From contig JALWQW010000023.1 of assembly GCA_026982895.1 (NCBI GenBank), positions 1-38,893 on the forward strand: 38,893 bases of DNA, read 5' to 3'. The translations under genes were made by a program, and so were the position numbers. Positions 17,844 to 26,787 of the stretch are shown piece by piece. Below the pieces are notes generated by a model. It was not told the origin of the DNA, searched no databases, and saw only the letters and a program-made list of their open reading frames with translations. Each line of letters starts with the position of its first letter. The first letter of the stretch is position 1. Source of the stretch: Microcaldota archaeon (lineage in GTDB: Archaea; Micrarchaeota; Micrarchaeia; Anstonellales; J096).

Positions 17844-18962
17844 CTATAATATCCCCTCAATAATATCCACAATCCTCTTCGTGTTATTAGTATCGATAAA
17901 GGAGTAGTAAATTTCACGTAGGATCTTCCTTTTTTCTTTCCATATATCTTGTTTCAAGACTTTCTCAATAGCAAGTAGAAGATTCCCTTCTCTTACAATA
18001 GGGCCCCCAAGCCAACTTTCTAGAGGCTCTAGAGCAAACCCCACTTGGGAAGTATACTCTTCTAGGTCAGGGACATAGTGAAGGAGAGGTCTATCCAACA
18101 CCCACCACTGAAGGGCGAGAGAGGAGTAGTCTGTAATTAGGACATTACTTACCATCATAAGATCATAAATGCTGAGGCCGTAAGATTTCAAATCTTTGTC
18201 CCAGATAAGAAAGATGTGTGGAAAGCCTTCCAAAGAAAAAAACTCTTTAGGTATGTTCCTGTGAAGCTTTACGATGAAGCAAGTATTTCCCAAATCCTCC
18301 ACTTCACAGACCTGAGATACAAAACTTTTCACAACCTTTTCCAGTATTCCAGAGGATTTTCGCCATGTAGGAACGTATAATATTACATTTTCACAGTCTT
18401 TCAAACCCAGCTTTTTCATCAGCTCTTTTTTAGTTACCTCATCCATAACACTATTTCCTAAAAGATAATCAACATAAGGCCTCCCAGTTATTTTAACTTT
18501 ATTTATAGGTAGGCCATACTCATATGCTATTATAATTTGGGTAAGTGGTGATTCACATATATGGTAGTTCATTAGTCTCGCCTGATAGATGTCGGCTAGT
18601 TTTTTCAGAGAGGTGGGTTTTCTTTCTAAATTACCAGTAGCCTTGAAAGGACATCCATGATCAATATATATCCACTTTTGGCCAAGTGGCTTGAACTTAA
18701 AGTGAAAGTGAGTGTGTACAACAACCTTCGCCTTAATTATCTTGAAGACATCATCATCCTTGTCAACATTATACATTTCTACAGGGATATTCCTCCTCTT
18801 TAGTTCGAGAAAAATTAACTTTACATTTGGAAAGTTTTCTTCTCCAACTAATAAGACACCTCTTTTTGGAAGAATACTACCAATAATAGCAGCTATGAGC
18901 ATCCTAAACCACAATCCTAGCTTATTTATTCTCTCAAGGAACCAGTGAATATCTGAATTCAT
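17844..18962 (-). CDS. CDP-glycerol glycerophosphotransferase (TagB/TarF)-like transferase
   Basis: YIDHGCPFKATG, NVILYVPTWRKSSG, DLMMVSNVLITDYSSLALQWWVLDRPLLHYVPDLEEYTSQVGF. Confidence 0.82.
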   Translation of the reverse strand: MNSDIHWFLERINKLGLWFRMLIAAIIGSILPKRGVLLVGEENFPNVKLIFLELKRRNIPVEMYNVDKDDDVFKIIKAKVVVHTHFHFKFKPLGQKWIYIDHGCPFKATGNLERKPTSLKKLADIYQARLMNYHICESPLTQIIIAYEYGLPINKVKITGRPYVDYLLGNSVMDEVTKKELMKKLGLKDCENVILYVPTWRKSSGILEKVVKSFVSQVCEVEDLGNTCFIVKLHRNIPKEFFSLEGFPHIFLIWDKDLKSYGLSIYDLMMVSNVLITDYSSLALQWWVLDRPLLHYVPDLEEYTSQVGFALEPLESWLGGPIVREGNLLLAIEKVLKQDIWKEKRKILREIYYSFIDTNNTKRIVDIIEGIL

Positions 18963-19014
18963 AACGACAATAGAACAGTAAAGATTTATAAAATCAGGCC
19001 ATTGTAATCTACTT

Positions 19015-19722
19015 ATGATTGGTTATATCCTTGCAGGAGGGGCAGGAAGAAGAATGGGAGCAATACCTAAATACTTGCTCCCTGTGATGGAAAAACCCTT
19101 TATTGAATGGCACAGCACCTTTATGAAAAAGGTGTGCGAAAGATGGTACATAGGTATAGATAAGCAGTGGATTAAATTCATTCATTATCCTAACCATGTT
19201 ATTGAGGTCAATACCTCTGATAGATACACTAAATATGGGCCCACTCTCAAAGAGTTACTCTTCACCACCACCCCAAAGACTTCGATCATATGGGTTATGG
19301 GGGATCATTATATTGACTATCACAGTTCTTTTTTTGAATCCCTCTCCTGGTCATTTTCAGAGGACTTTGTGATATTTATAGATTCAAAGCCCCCCATAGC
19401 AGGACCCTCCGCACATAGTATGTTCCTTTTTGATGAGGAGGGAAACGTTAGCGCATATGGAAAAAATTTAGAAAAGTGGTCAGCATTAGATACTGGACTA
19501 TTCTACGCTGGGCCTAAATTAATAAATTTTATCAAAAAGCTAGATGGAGATTTTGATACTAGAGACATTCTGAATGTGGCCATAAAAGAAAGTCTAATTA
19601 TAAGATATATAGACTTTGCAGGAAAGGTATTGTGGTTCGGAGCAAACACTCCCGAGGAATATGTGAGGGGATTATCAAAACTCCTCTTTAATATTTCTAA
19701 TTATCCCTCTCGCCACGGATGA
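19015..19722 (+). CDS. Nucleotidyltransferase, candidate CTP:inositol-1-phosphate cytidylyltransferase
   Basis: YILAGGAGRRMGAIPKYLLPVMEKPFIEW; AYGKNLEKWSALDTGLFYAGPKLI resembles the K-x-L-x-x-(W/Y)-x-A-(V/L)-D-T-G-(V/L)-F pattern of IPCT-like enzymes; convergent with INO1. Confidence 0.72.
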   Translation: MIGYILAGGAGRRMGAIPKYLLPVMEKPFIEWHSTFMKKVCERWYIGIDKQWIKFIHYPNHVIEVNTSDRYTKYGPTLKELLFTTTPKTSIIWVMGDHYIDYHSSFFESLSWSFSEDFVIFIDSKPPIAGPSAHSMFLFDEEGNVSAYGKNLEKWSALDTGLFYAGPKLINFIKKLDGDFDTRDILNVAIKESLIIRYIDFAGKVLWFGANTPEEYVRGLSKLLFNISNYPSRHG

Positions 19723-20800
19723 ACGCTTCTACAGCAGCTGCAGCTTCAGCATCGCTCATCTGCTGGGGAGGATGCTTCATAAGATAGGCGCTGGCGGAAT
19801 AGATAGGCCCTCCTATACCCCTATCCAAGGCTAGTTGGGCTAAGCGAATAGCCTCTATACTTGTGCCTCCGCTGTTTGCTTTGTCATCTACATCCAAGCG
19901 AAGCTCCATATTGAAAGGCACGTCTGCAAACATCCTGCCTTCTATGCGGATATATGCTATTTTCTCATTTCCTAAGAAAGGGACATAATCGCTCGGACCT
20001 ATATGAATATCTCTAGCATCCAATATCTCCTTCATTTGACTTTGGACAGCTTCTGTTTTGCTTATTTTTTTACTCTTTAGACGAGATCTCTCTAACATGT
20101 TTGCAAAATCAGTATTACCGCCAAAATTTAATTGATAGGTTCTATCTATAACAGCACCTCTCTTTGTCACGAGCCATGTGAGAATCCTATGTACTATAGT
20201 CGCACCAACCTGACTTTTTATATCATCTCCTATGATAGGCAAACCTTTATCCTTGAATTTACTAGCCCACACAGGATCAGAAGCTATAAATGTTGGGATA
20301 TTGTTAACAAAAGCTGCCCCACTCTCCAAAGCAACTTCCGCCCAAAATTTACTAGCCTTCTCACTACCCACAGGTAAATAATTTACAATAATATTAGCAC
20401 CACTAGCCTTTATTTCATCTACAATTAGAGTTTTTACCTCATCCAAGGGTTTACCATTGAAAGCATCCACAGGTTGGAACATCTCCTTAACATAAGAACC
20501 AACACCATCTAATACAGGGGATGGCCTCACTTCTACATCTAATCCTTCTACTTCCTTCACCCATTTAACCATATTAGGCTCACTATATATAGCATTTCTT
20601 AAAGGTTTACCCACCTTATATTTTCCTACATCATAAGCGGCTACCCACTCTATATCATAAATGGAATAACCCTCTATAACATCATGCATTAAACCAATTT
20701 TCTCTGCTTCAGGATGTTCTTTATAGTATTGAATGCCTTCCACTAATCCTGCAAAACAATTCCCTACACCAATAACAGCCGCTTTAATTTTCTTTGCCAT
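19697..20800 (-). CDS. ino1: Myo-inositol-1-phosphate synthase
   Basis: VIGVGNCFAGLVEGIQYY, NYLPVGSEKASKFWAEVALESGAAFVNNIPTFIASDPVWASKF, GDDIKSQVGATIVHRIL, NFGGNTDFANML. Confidence 0.94.
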   Translation of the reverse strand: MAKKIKAAVIGVGNCFAGLVEGIQYYKEHPEAEKIGLMHDVIEGYSIYDIEWVAAYDVGKYKVGKPLRNAIYSEPNMVKWVKEVEGLDVEVRPSPVLDGVGSYVKEMFQPVDAFNGKPLDEVKTLIVDEIKASGANIIVNYLPVGSEKASKFWAEVALESGAAFVNNIPTFIASDPVWASKFKDKGLPIIGDDIKSQVGATIVHRILTWLVTKRGAVIDRTYQLNFGGNTDFANMLERSRLKSKKISKTEAVQSQMKEILDARDIHIGPSDYVPFLGNEKIAYIRIEGRMFADVPFNMELRLDVDDKANSGGTSIEAIRLAQLALDRGIGGPIYSASAYLMKHPPQQMSDAEAAAAVEAFIRGERDN

Positions 20801-21123
20801 AACCTCACCTAAAGAGTCACTCGCAATCTAAGCTATTGTCACATAAACAATTAAAAAGCATATCGGTTAAGAGATGCTATAGGAACATTCTAATAACTAT
20901 AAATACAAAAAATAAAAACTAAAATCCCACACAAAAAACACCGAAATGGGATACTTATATATCAACATAGATTTAAACGCTCGCCATTGAAGATATAGCT
21001 AGAAAAAGGCTAACTAGGTGATACAACAAACGGCTAAAAACATTCCTTAGAGAGTTGTGTTGCTTAATCATCTCATCATCTAAGAAGCAATCATTTTTTA
21101 ACCCTTTTATTTATTATTGATTT

Positions 21124-21363
21124 GTGTCAAAACTTCTCCTCATCACACAGTACTTCCCTCCCGACATAGGCGGAGCAACCACGAGAGTTTATACATTTTT
21201 CAGAGAATTAAAGGAGAAGGGCAAGGTCATACTCACACCATATAGGAGCCCACAGAATAAAAGGTTTTTTATCGTCAATTCCAAAATATTTAGCTACCTT
21301 TTTCCACTTTACCAACAACCTTACCAGATAGTACATCTAACTAGGAAAACTAATATACTCTAA
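21124..21363 (+). pseudogene. N-terminal fragment of a GT4 glycosyltransferase
   Basis: LLLITQYFPPDIGGATTRVYTFFRELKEKGKVIL matches a GT-B N-terminus but stops after 79 aa; no catalytic domain follows. Confidence 0.6.
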
Positions 21364-21538
21364 ACTTCCTATATGCCACCATATATGCCAAAGCAAGTAC
21401 ATAAGTAATAAGTTCAGAGTCTCTAATTCAATAGTCCATCAAAGAAGTCTGATAAAGCTCCAATAGAACCCTTAATTTATTTGGGATCCTATCCAACAAG
21501 CCCTATGGAGAACCCATTAGAACATCAATCCTACCTTA

Positions 21539-22744
21539 TTACCTTAAAATACGAATGAGAGAGTCCACATAAAAGCGTAGATTACCAATGTTAACACGAC
21601 GATACTTTCCAAGAATGTACAGAGTATAAATTGAGACAAAAAAGGAGAAAAGGAGGATAAAGGGAATAAGAAGAATCGCTAACAAAAAGAGAAAGAGAGT
21701 CCGAGCTTTCCTTTTTACATTCACTCTATACAAATAGAAGGTGAAGGGCCTTCCAAAGAGAAGATTCGAAGCAAGGAGGATATTCGAAATGAGAACCTTC
21801 TGTACAGGAGAGTGTGAAAAATGCGCCCTTTCTCTCACTCTCTCAATTTCTATCAAATCATCCCCACTTTCAAACCTAGGAGGCTTTTTAAGAGTAAAGA
21901 GCGCTTTAATGAAGGTGAGAAAGTCCGACTTGTAAAACACGACGCTATGGAAAATATTGTAGGACAAGAGGAGAACAGCACGGACAAAGAAGTAAATCTT
22001 TTTAATAATACTCCCTACATCTAAAGCCCTCGCTAAGTACATCCTCCAACAACCCAACACATAACTGAGATGTTTATTTCTATAGACTACTCTCTCGAAA
22101 ACTGTCTGGTTATTGAGTGGATGGTCCACCACAAGAGCAGTATTAATCTTAAACAATGCCTTTTCCTTCAGCCGAAAAATGATGTCTAAATCCTCGCATG
22201 CACCCAAAAAGAAGGGATTATAGAATCCAACAGACTCGAATATATCTGTGCATATACAACCAAATTGGTTTATATTTCCCACCACTAAATCATTGAAAGT
22301 CAAATTTTCTTTTGACAGTCTCCTAGGAATGCATATACCCTGCCCCTCACATGTCTTTAACGCTCTCTCTAAGAAATCTCTACTCAGCATAACGGCATCA
22401 ACATCCGCAATAAACAGATACTTGTACCTCTCCAAGTAGGCATAGAGGCTACCGACGAAGAAGGCAACAGAAACGCCGAGGGGGCAACGCTCTTCTAAGA
22501 CGACCACTTGCACTTCAGAAGGCAAATCCTCTAAGGGGATAGCAAGGTCATTTCTCTTCACAATGATAAGGTCATAATCGTTGAACGTCTGCTCCTTGAG
22601 GCTTTTAACAAACTGGGACCAAAACTTTAAGTCCCCCAAAGGAGTAAAGAGAGCCACCTTCCGCTTTTCCTTGCGTGTATCCATTTCCTTCCTAACTAAG
22701 TGGGAAAGCAGCATATCCTTAACCTTTTCCAGTGAAGCCTTCAC
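21539..22744 (-). CDS. GT2 family glycosyltransferase with C-terminal membrane helices
   Basis: VALFTPLGDLKFWSQFVKSLKEQTFNDYDLIIV, FIADVDAVMLSRDFLERAL, GACEDLDIIFRLKEKALF. Confidence 0.82.
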   Translation of the reverse strand: MKASLEKVKDMLLSHLVRKEMDTRKEKRKVALFTPLGDLKFWSQFVKSLKEQTFNDYDLIIVKRNDLAIPLEDLPSEVQVVVLEERCPLGVSVAFFVGSLYAYLERYKYLFIADVDAVMLSRDFLERALKTCEGQGICIPRRLSKENLTFNDLVVGNINQFGCICTDIFESVGFYNPFFLGACEDLDIIFRLKEKALFKINTALVVDHPLNNQTVFERVVYRNKHLSYVLGCWRMYLARALDVGSIIKKIYFFVRAVLLLSYNIFHSVVFYKSDFLTFIKALFTLKKPPRFESGDDLIEIERVRERAHFSHSPVQKVLISNILLASNLLFGRPFTFYLYRVNVKRKARTLFLFLLAILLIPFILLFSFFVSIYTLYILGKYRRVNIGNLRFYVDSLIRILR

Positions 22745-23525
22745 TTATCTCACCCACAAAGGTATCGACCTCGTCCCAAGTGCTAAACTCCATATCACAG
22801 AGTCTCTTCAACTTTTCAGTAGAAACTTCCAACTTCACTATCTTTTCCCCCTCACTGTTCAACTGAATACCATAACGCTTAGCCACCTCCCCAAGCACCA
22901 CAGGATCTCTTGCAGCTACATTAACCACTTCATTCACCACCCCTTTCTTTATAAGACAGGAGATAACCGTTCCCACAGAGTAAGTGCGGATAAAGGGGAG
23001 GTGAGACCTCGATGAAAGAAAGAGCTTTTTTAGATAAAAGATGTCATAGATAGGCCCCTTCCACATATTCTCTCCTACCATCCCAGCTAAACGCAATATG
23101 AGCCATCGCCGAGTGTACCTCCTAACAATCAGCTCAGAAAGATACTTGGAAGCCCCATATTGGGAAAGTTGCTCTAAGAAGATAAGTTGCTCCTCACTAG
23201 TACTTTCCTTCCTCTTCTCTGGATAGACTTCAACAGAAGAAATATGAACAAAAAGACTATAGTCCAGCTTCTTCATAAAATCCACAACGCTGCACACATT
23301 CCGGCGAAGATCTTCAGGAGGATCCTTCTCCGCCAATCTCTTGTCTGAGCTCCCATTAGCATTAATTACTACATCAAAATAACCTATATGGTCCTTAGTA
23401 AAATCCTTGTGTGTAAGGGAAACGAGTTCAAACTCCTTCTCCAATACCCTCCGCACGCCAGAGCCCACAAAACCTCCAGCCCCTATGAGAGCGACCCTCA
23501 TGGTTCCACATGCTCCAAAAACCAC
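22719..23525 (-). CDS. NAD-dependent epimerase/dehydratase (SDR)
   Basis: VALIGAGGFVGSGVRRVL; HISSVEVYP; YGASKYLSELIVRRY. Confidence 0.82.
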   Translation of the reverse strand: MVFGACGTMRVALIGAGGFVGSGVRRVLEKEFELVSLTHKDFTKDHIGYFDVVINANGSSDKRLAEKDPPEDLRRNVCSVVDFMKKLDYSLFVHISSVEVYPEKRKESTSEEQLIFLEQLSQYGASKYLSELIVRRYTRRWLILRLAGMVGENMWKGPIYDIFYLKKLFLSSRSHLPFIRTYSVGTVISCLIKKGVVNEVVNVAARDPVVLGEVAKRYGIQLNSEGEKIVKLEVSTEKLKRLCDMEFSTWDEVDTFVGEISEGFTGKG

Positions 23526-24415
23526 TTATACGTGAGCTCTAACCCTTTTCTCAGACCAACGTGAGGCTCAAAGCCCAGCACATTTCTCATACGACTTACA
23601 TCGAAGATCTTAACCATGTGCCCATCAGGTTTGGATGTGTCCCACACAACCTCACCTTCAAAGCCGACAACCTCTTTTATAATTTCCACCAACTCCTTTA
23701 TAGAAATACCTCTCCCTGAGGAGATATTTATGGGCAAGTCTCCGTCATAATCTAGACCCTTCATCAATGCCCTAGCCACATCACCCACATAGATAAAATC
23801 TCTTGTAGGTTTACCAGTCCCCCACACTATTACACTATTTTTTCCCTGCATCTTAGCTTCATGAAACCTTCGGATGAGAGCGGGAATCACATGAGAGTGT
23901 AAAGGATGAAAGTTATCATGAGGTCCATAAGCATTGCCAGGAACGAAAGCCACCCATTTAACACCATACTGCCTCCTATAAGCTAAGAGTTGGAGGTAAC
24001 TAGTAGCTTTAGCAATGGAATAAAACATAGCATTCTCATCAGGCTTTCCTTCGAAGAGATACTCCTCCTTTATAGGGTTGGGGACATTCTTCCCATAAGA
24101 GCAACCACAGAAGGTGTAGATGAGCTTCTCTACTCCATACCTCCTAGCTGCTTCCAGAAAATTGGTGTTTATAGCGAGGTTGGTATAAATAAAGTCTGCG
24201 GGATAAGTTTTGTTAGCTAGAATACCGCCTACCTTAGCAGCGAGATGATACACTACATCAGGATCAGCCTCTCTCAGCAGATCCTCGGCATCTGACATCT
24301 TGGTTAAGTCATACTTCTCCTTCCCTACAGTCACTACATCCCATCCCTTCTCCTTTAGGAGAGGGACCAAGTTAGAGCCAATGAAACCCATGCCTCCAGT
24401 AATAAGCACCCTCAT
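23498..24415 (-). CDS. NAD-dependent epimerase/reductase, GDP-L-fucose synthase-like
   Basis: VLITGGMGFIGSNLVPLL, YHLAAKVGGILANKTYPADFIYTNLAI, GCSYGKNVPNPIKEEYLFEGKPDE, YSIAKA. Confidence 0.85.
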   Translation of the reverse strand: MRVLITGGMGFIGSNLVPLLKEKGWDVVTVGKEKYDLTKMSDAEDLLREADPDVVYHLAAKVGGILANKTYPADFIYTNLAINTNFLEAARRYGVEKLIYTFCGCSYGKNVPNPIKEEYLFEGKPDENAMFYSIAKATSYLQLLAYRRQYGVKWVAFVPGNAYGPHDNFHPLHSHVIPALIRRFHEAKMQGKNSVIVWGTGKPTRDFIYVGDVARALMKGLDYDGDLPINISSGRGISIKELVEIIKEVVGFEGEVVWDTSKPDGHMVKIFDVSRMRNVLGFEPHVGLRKGLELTYKWFLEHVEP

Positions 24416-24424
24416 CTTTACCCC

Positions 24425-25366
24425 TCAATAGTTCCTAAACCTATAGTCTCTTAAAGCAATATATCCTCTAACCAATTCCTCAATACCGTCATCTAAGGAG
24501 TAGTTAAACTTAAAACCGGTGGAAAGAATCTTCTCGTTAGAGATGATGTAGTTTCTCTTATCAAGATCCTCCGTGAAATCATCGAAGATGATCTTGAAAT
24601 CAACCTTCTCCTTGATCTTCAGGGCAAGCTCCTCCTTAGAGATGTTATAGTCAGGATGCCCCACATTGTATATGTTGTTCTTCATCCGCTCCCAATTACG
24701 CATAGTCCAGAGAAAGGCATTGGCCGCATCTCTCAGATGGAGGAAATTTCGCTTAAACTTCCTCTCATAGATAACCAAAACACCCTCATTGACGGCCTTA
24801 TAAACAAAGTTGTTCACTAAAAGATCCGTTCTCATTCTAGGAGAGAAACCAAAGAGCGTGGCAAATCTAAAGCACACGCAGTTGCCTGCTTCTCGCAAAC
24901 TTCTCTCAGCAGCAACCTTACTCTTCGCATACGTAGAAATAGGGTAAAGCTCATCTTCTTCGGTGTAGAGGCGCTTACTCTCAGTTACACCATAGCCACT
25001 GTTCGTGCTAGGGAAGATGATCTTAGCATCTCCTTGATACTTTATAATTGTATTAATAGCTCCTTTATTCACCATCCATGTCAACTCAGGCTTCAACTCT
25101 GAGGATGGAAAGCCCACTATGGCTGCAAGAGGAATAATAAAATCGAAGCGCTCCTTTCCCAGCAAATCTTTCATAAACTTCTCGTTGGTTACATCACCAT
25201 AGATAAACCTAAAATTCCTCTTATGGAATAGATTGAAGTGAGGTGTTTGAAAGTACATGAGGTTGTCCAGAGCCCACACTTCATAACCCTGTGAAACCAG
25301 CAGCTCTGTAATAATACTGCCTAAATATCCAGCACTACCCGTTATTAAGACTTTATCTCCAGCCAT
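24425..25366 (-). CDS. NAD-dependent epimerase/dehydratase (SDR)
   Basis: VLITGSAGYLGSIITELLVSQGYEVWALDNLMYF; YAKSKVAAER; PLAAIVGFPSSELKPELTWMVN. Confidence 0.85.
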   Translation of the reverse strand: MAGDKVLITGSAGYLGSIITELLVSQGYEVWALDNLMYFQTPHFNLFHKRNFRFIYGDVTNEKFMKDLLGKERFDFIIPLAAIVGFPSSELKPELTWMVNKGAINTIIKYQGDAKIIFPSTNSGYGVTESKRLYTEEDELYPISTYAKSKVAAERSLREAGNCVCFRFATLFGFSPRMRTDLLVNNFVYKAVNEGVLVIYERKFKRNFLHLRDAANAFLWTMRNWERMKNNIYNVGHPDYNISKEELALKIKEKVDFKIIFDDFTEDLDKRNYIISNEKILSTGFKFNYSLDDGIEELVRGYIALRDYRFRNY

Positions 25367-25541
25367 TTTATCATCCTGCTTAGAGTTGGGAATTTGTCGA
25401 AAATGTTTAAATGTTTATGCCTAGCAGCACTCTAATCAAACCTTTCCCTTAATATGTTTGAAGAGGAAGCAGTATAGTTTATAGTATGATCATAACTCTA
25501 CTTTCCAGAAGGAATTAAAATCCTCTCCCTCAAAAACCCTC

Positions 25542-26102
25542 ATGAACATCATCAAAGAGTATATAGAAGTAGCCCAGAGGTGTAGTGAAGAATGCCAACG
25601 TTTTATAGAAGCAGCGGCTCAAAAGATAACTGAGACCCTACAGAAGGGCAAGAAAGTGCTTATATGTGGAAATGGTGGAAGTGCAGCAGATGCCCAGCAC
25701 TTCGCCGCTGAGCTCCAGGGCAAATTCCTCCTCAATAGAAAACCTCTGGCAGCCATCGCACTGACTACTAATACATCTACTCTAACAGCAATAGGCAACG
25801 ACTTTGGCTTTGAGGAGGTCTTCGAGAGGCAGGTGGAAGGCCTAGGCCAAGAAGGCGACATCCTAGTAGGTCTCTCCACATCCGGCAACTCAGAAAACGT
25901 GATAAAAGCTATGAAGAGGGCTAAAGAGAAAGGCCTACACAGCATAGCCTTCCTAGGCAGAGATGGCGGGAAGATGAAGGGTGTGGCAGACATAGAAATC
26001 ATCATCCCCTCAGAAAAGACATACCTCATCCAAGAATTCCATGAGATCCTCTATCACAGAATATGCAAACGAGTAGAAGAATCGATTTTTAAAGAGTCAT
26101 GA
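25542..26102 (+). CDS. gmhA: Sedoheptulose-7-phosphate isomerase
   Basis: LICGNGGSAADAQHFAAELQGKFLLNRKPLAAIALTTNTSTLTAIGNDFGFEEVFERQVEGLGQEGDILVGLSTSGNSENVIKA. Confidence 0.95.
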   Translation: MNIIKEYIEVAQRCSEECQRFIEAAAQKITETLQKGKKVLICGNGGSAADAQHFAAELQGKFLLNRKPLAAIALTTNTSTLTAIGNDFGFEEVFERQVEGLGQEGDILVGLSTSGNSENVIKAMKRAKEKGLHSIAFLGRDGGKMKGVADIEIIIPSEKTYLIQEFHEILYHRICKRVEESIFKES

Positions 26103-26115
26103 GAATAATAGTTAT

Positions 26116-26787
26116 ATGGATCTACTCATTCTTGCAGGGGGATTGGGAACTCGATTAGGCGATCTAACGAAGAACATACCAAAGCCTCTCATATCTGTAA
26201 ATGAGAAGCCTTTCATAGATTATGTGATAAAGGTTAATGGAGAATTTTTCGAGAGGATCTTCCTATCTATAGGTTACAAAAAGGAGTTATTTTATGATAG
26301 AGCTTGGCCTTCGAAAATAAGATTTATAGAAGAAAACGAACCTCTAGGGACAGGAGGTGCTATAATAAATGCACTTCCGAAGCTAAGCGACACCTTTGTA
26401 GTGGCAAATGGGGACACGATGATTTACCCTTACCATATAGAAAGGTTTTTGGAAGAATGTAAACTTAACTGCATTTATATTGTAGAGGAAGAAGCATCTG
26501 AAAAAGGCACCATTGAATTGGATGGGGAGCAAGTAGCTGCTTTTAAAGAAAAAAAAGAATCTGGAAGAAAATGGGTATATGCTGGTGTCGCCATGTTAAA
26601 CAGGGACTCATTAGAAGGTTTTTTAGACGCCCCTACACCACTCTCATTAGAAAAAACAATATTCCCAAAACTAGCAGAAAAAGAGCAACTCTACGCTTTT
26701 AAATCAAAGGGTACAATATATGATATTGGGACTTATAAGGGTTTAGACTCTTTTAAGAGGTGGGTGTATGATCATAAAAAAGGATGA
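26116..26787 (+). CDS. hddC: D-glycero-D-manno-heptose-1-phosphate guanylyltransferase-like nucleotidyltransferase
   Basis: LILAGGLGTRLGDLTKNIPKPLISVNEKPFIDYVI, EENEPLGTGGAIINALP; gene context between gmhA and hddA. Confidence 0.85.
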   Translation: MDLLILAGGLGTRLGDLTKNIPKPLISVNEKPFIDYVIKVNGEFFERIFLSIGYKKELFYDRAWPSKIRFIEENEPLGTGGAIINALPKLSDTFVVANGDTMIYPYHIERFLEECKLNCIYIVEEEASEKGTIELDGEQVAAFKEKKESGRKWVYAGVAMLNRDSLEGFLDAPTPLSLEKTIFPKLAEKEQLYAFKSKGTIYDIGTYKGLDSFKRWVYDHKKG

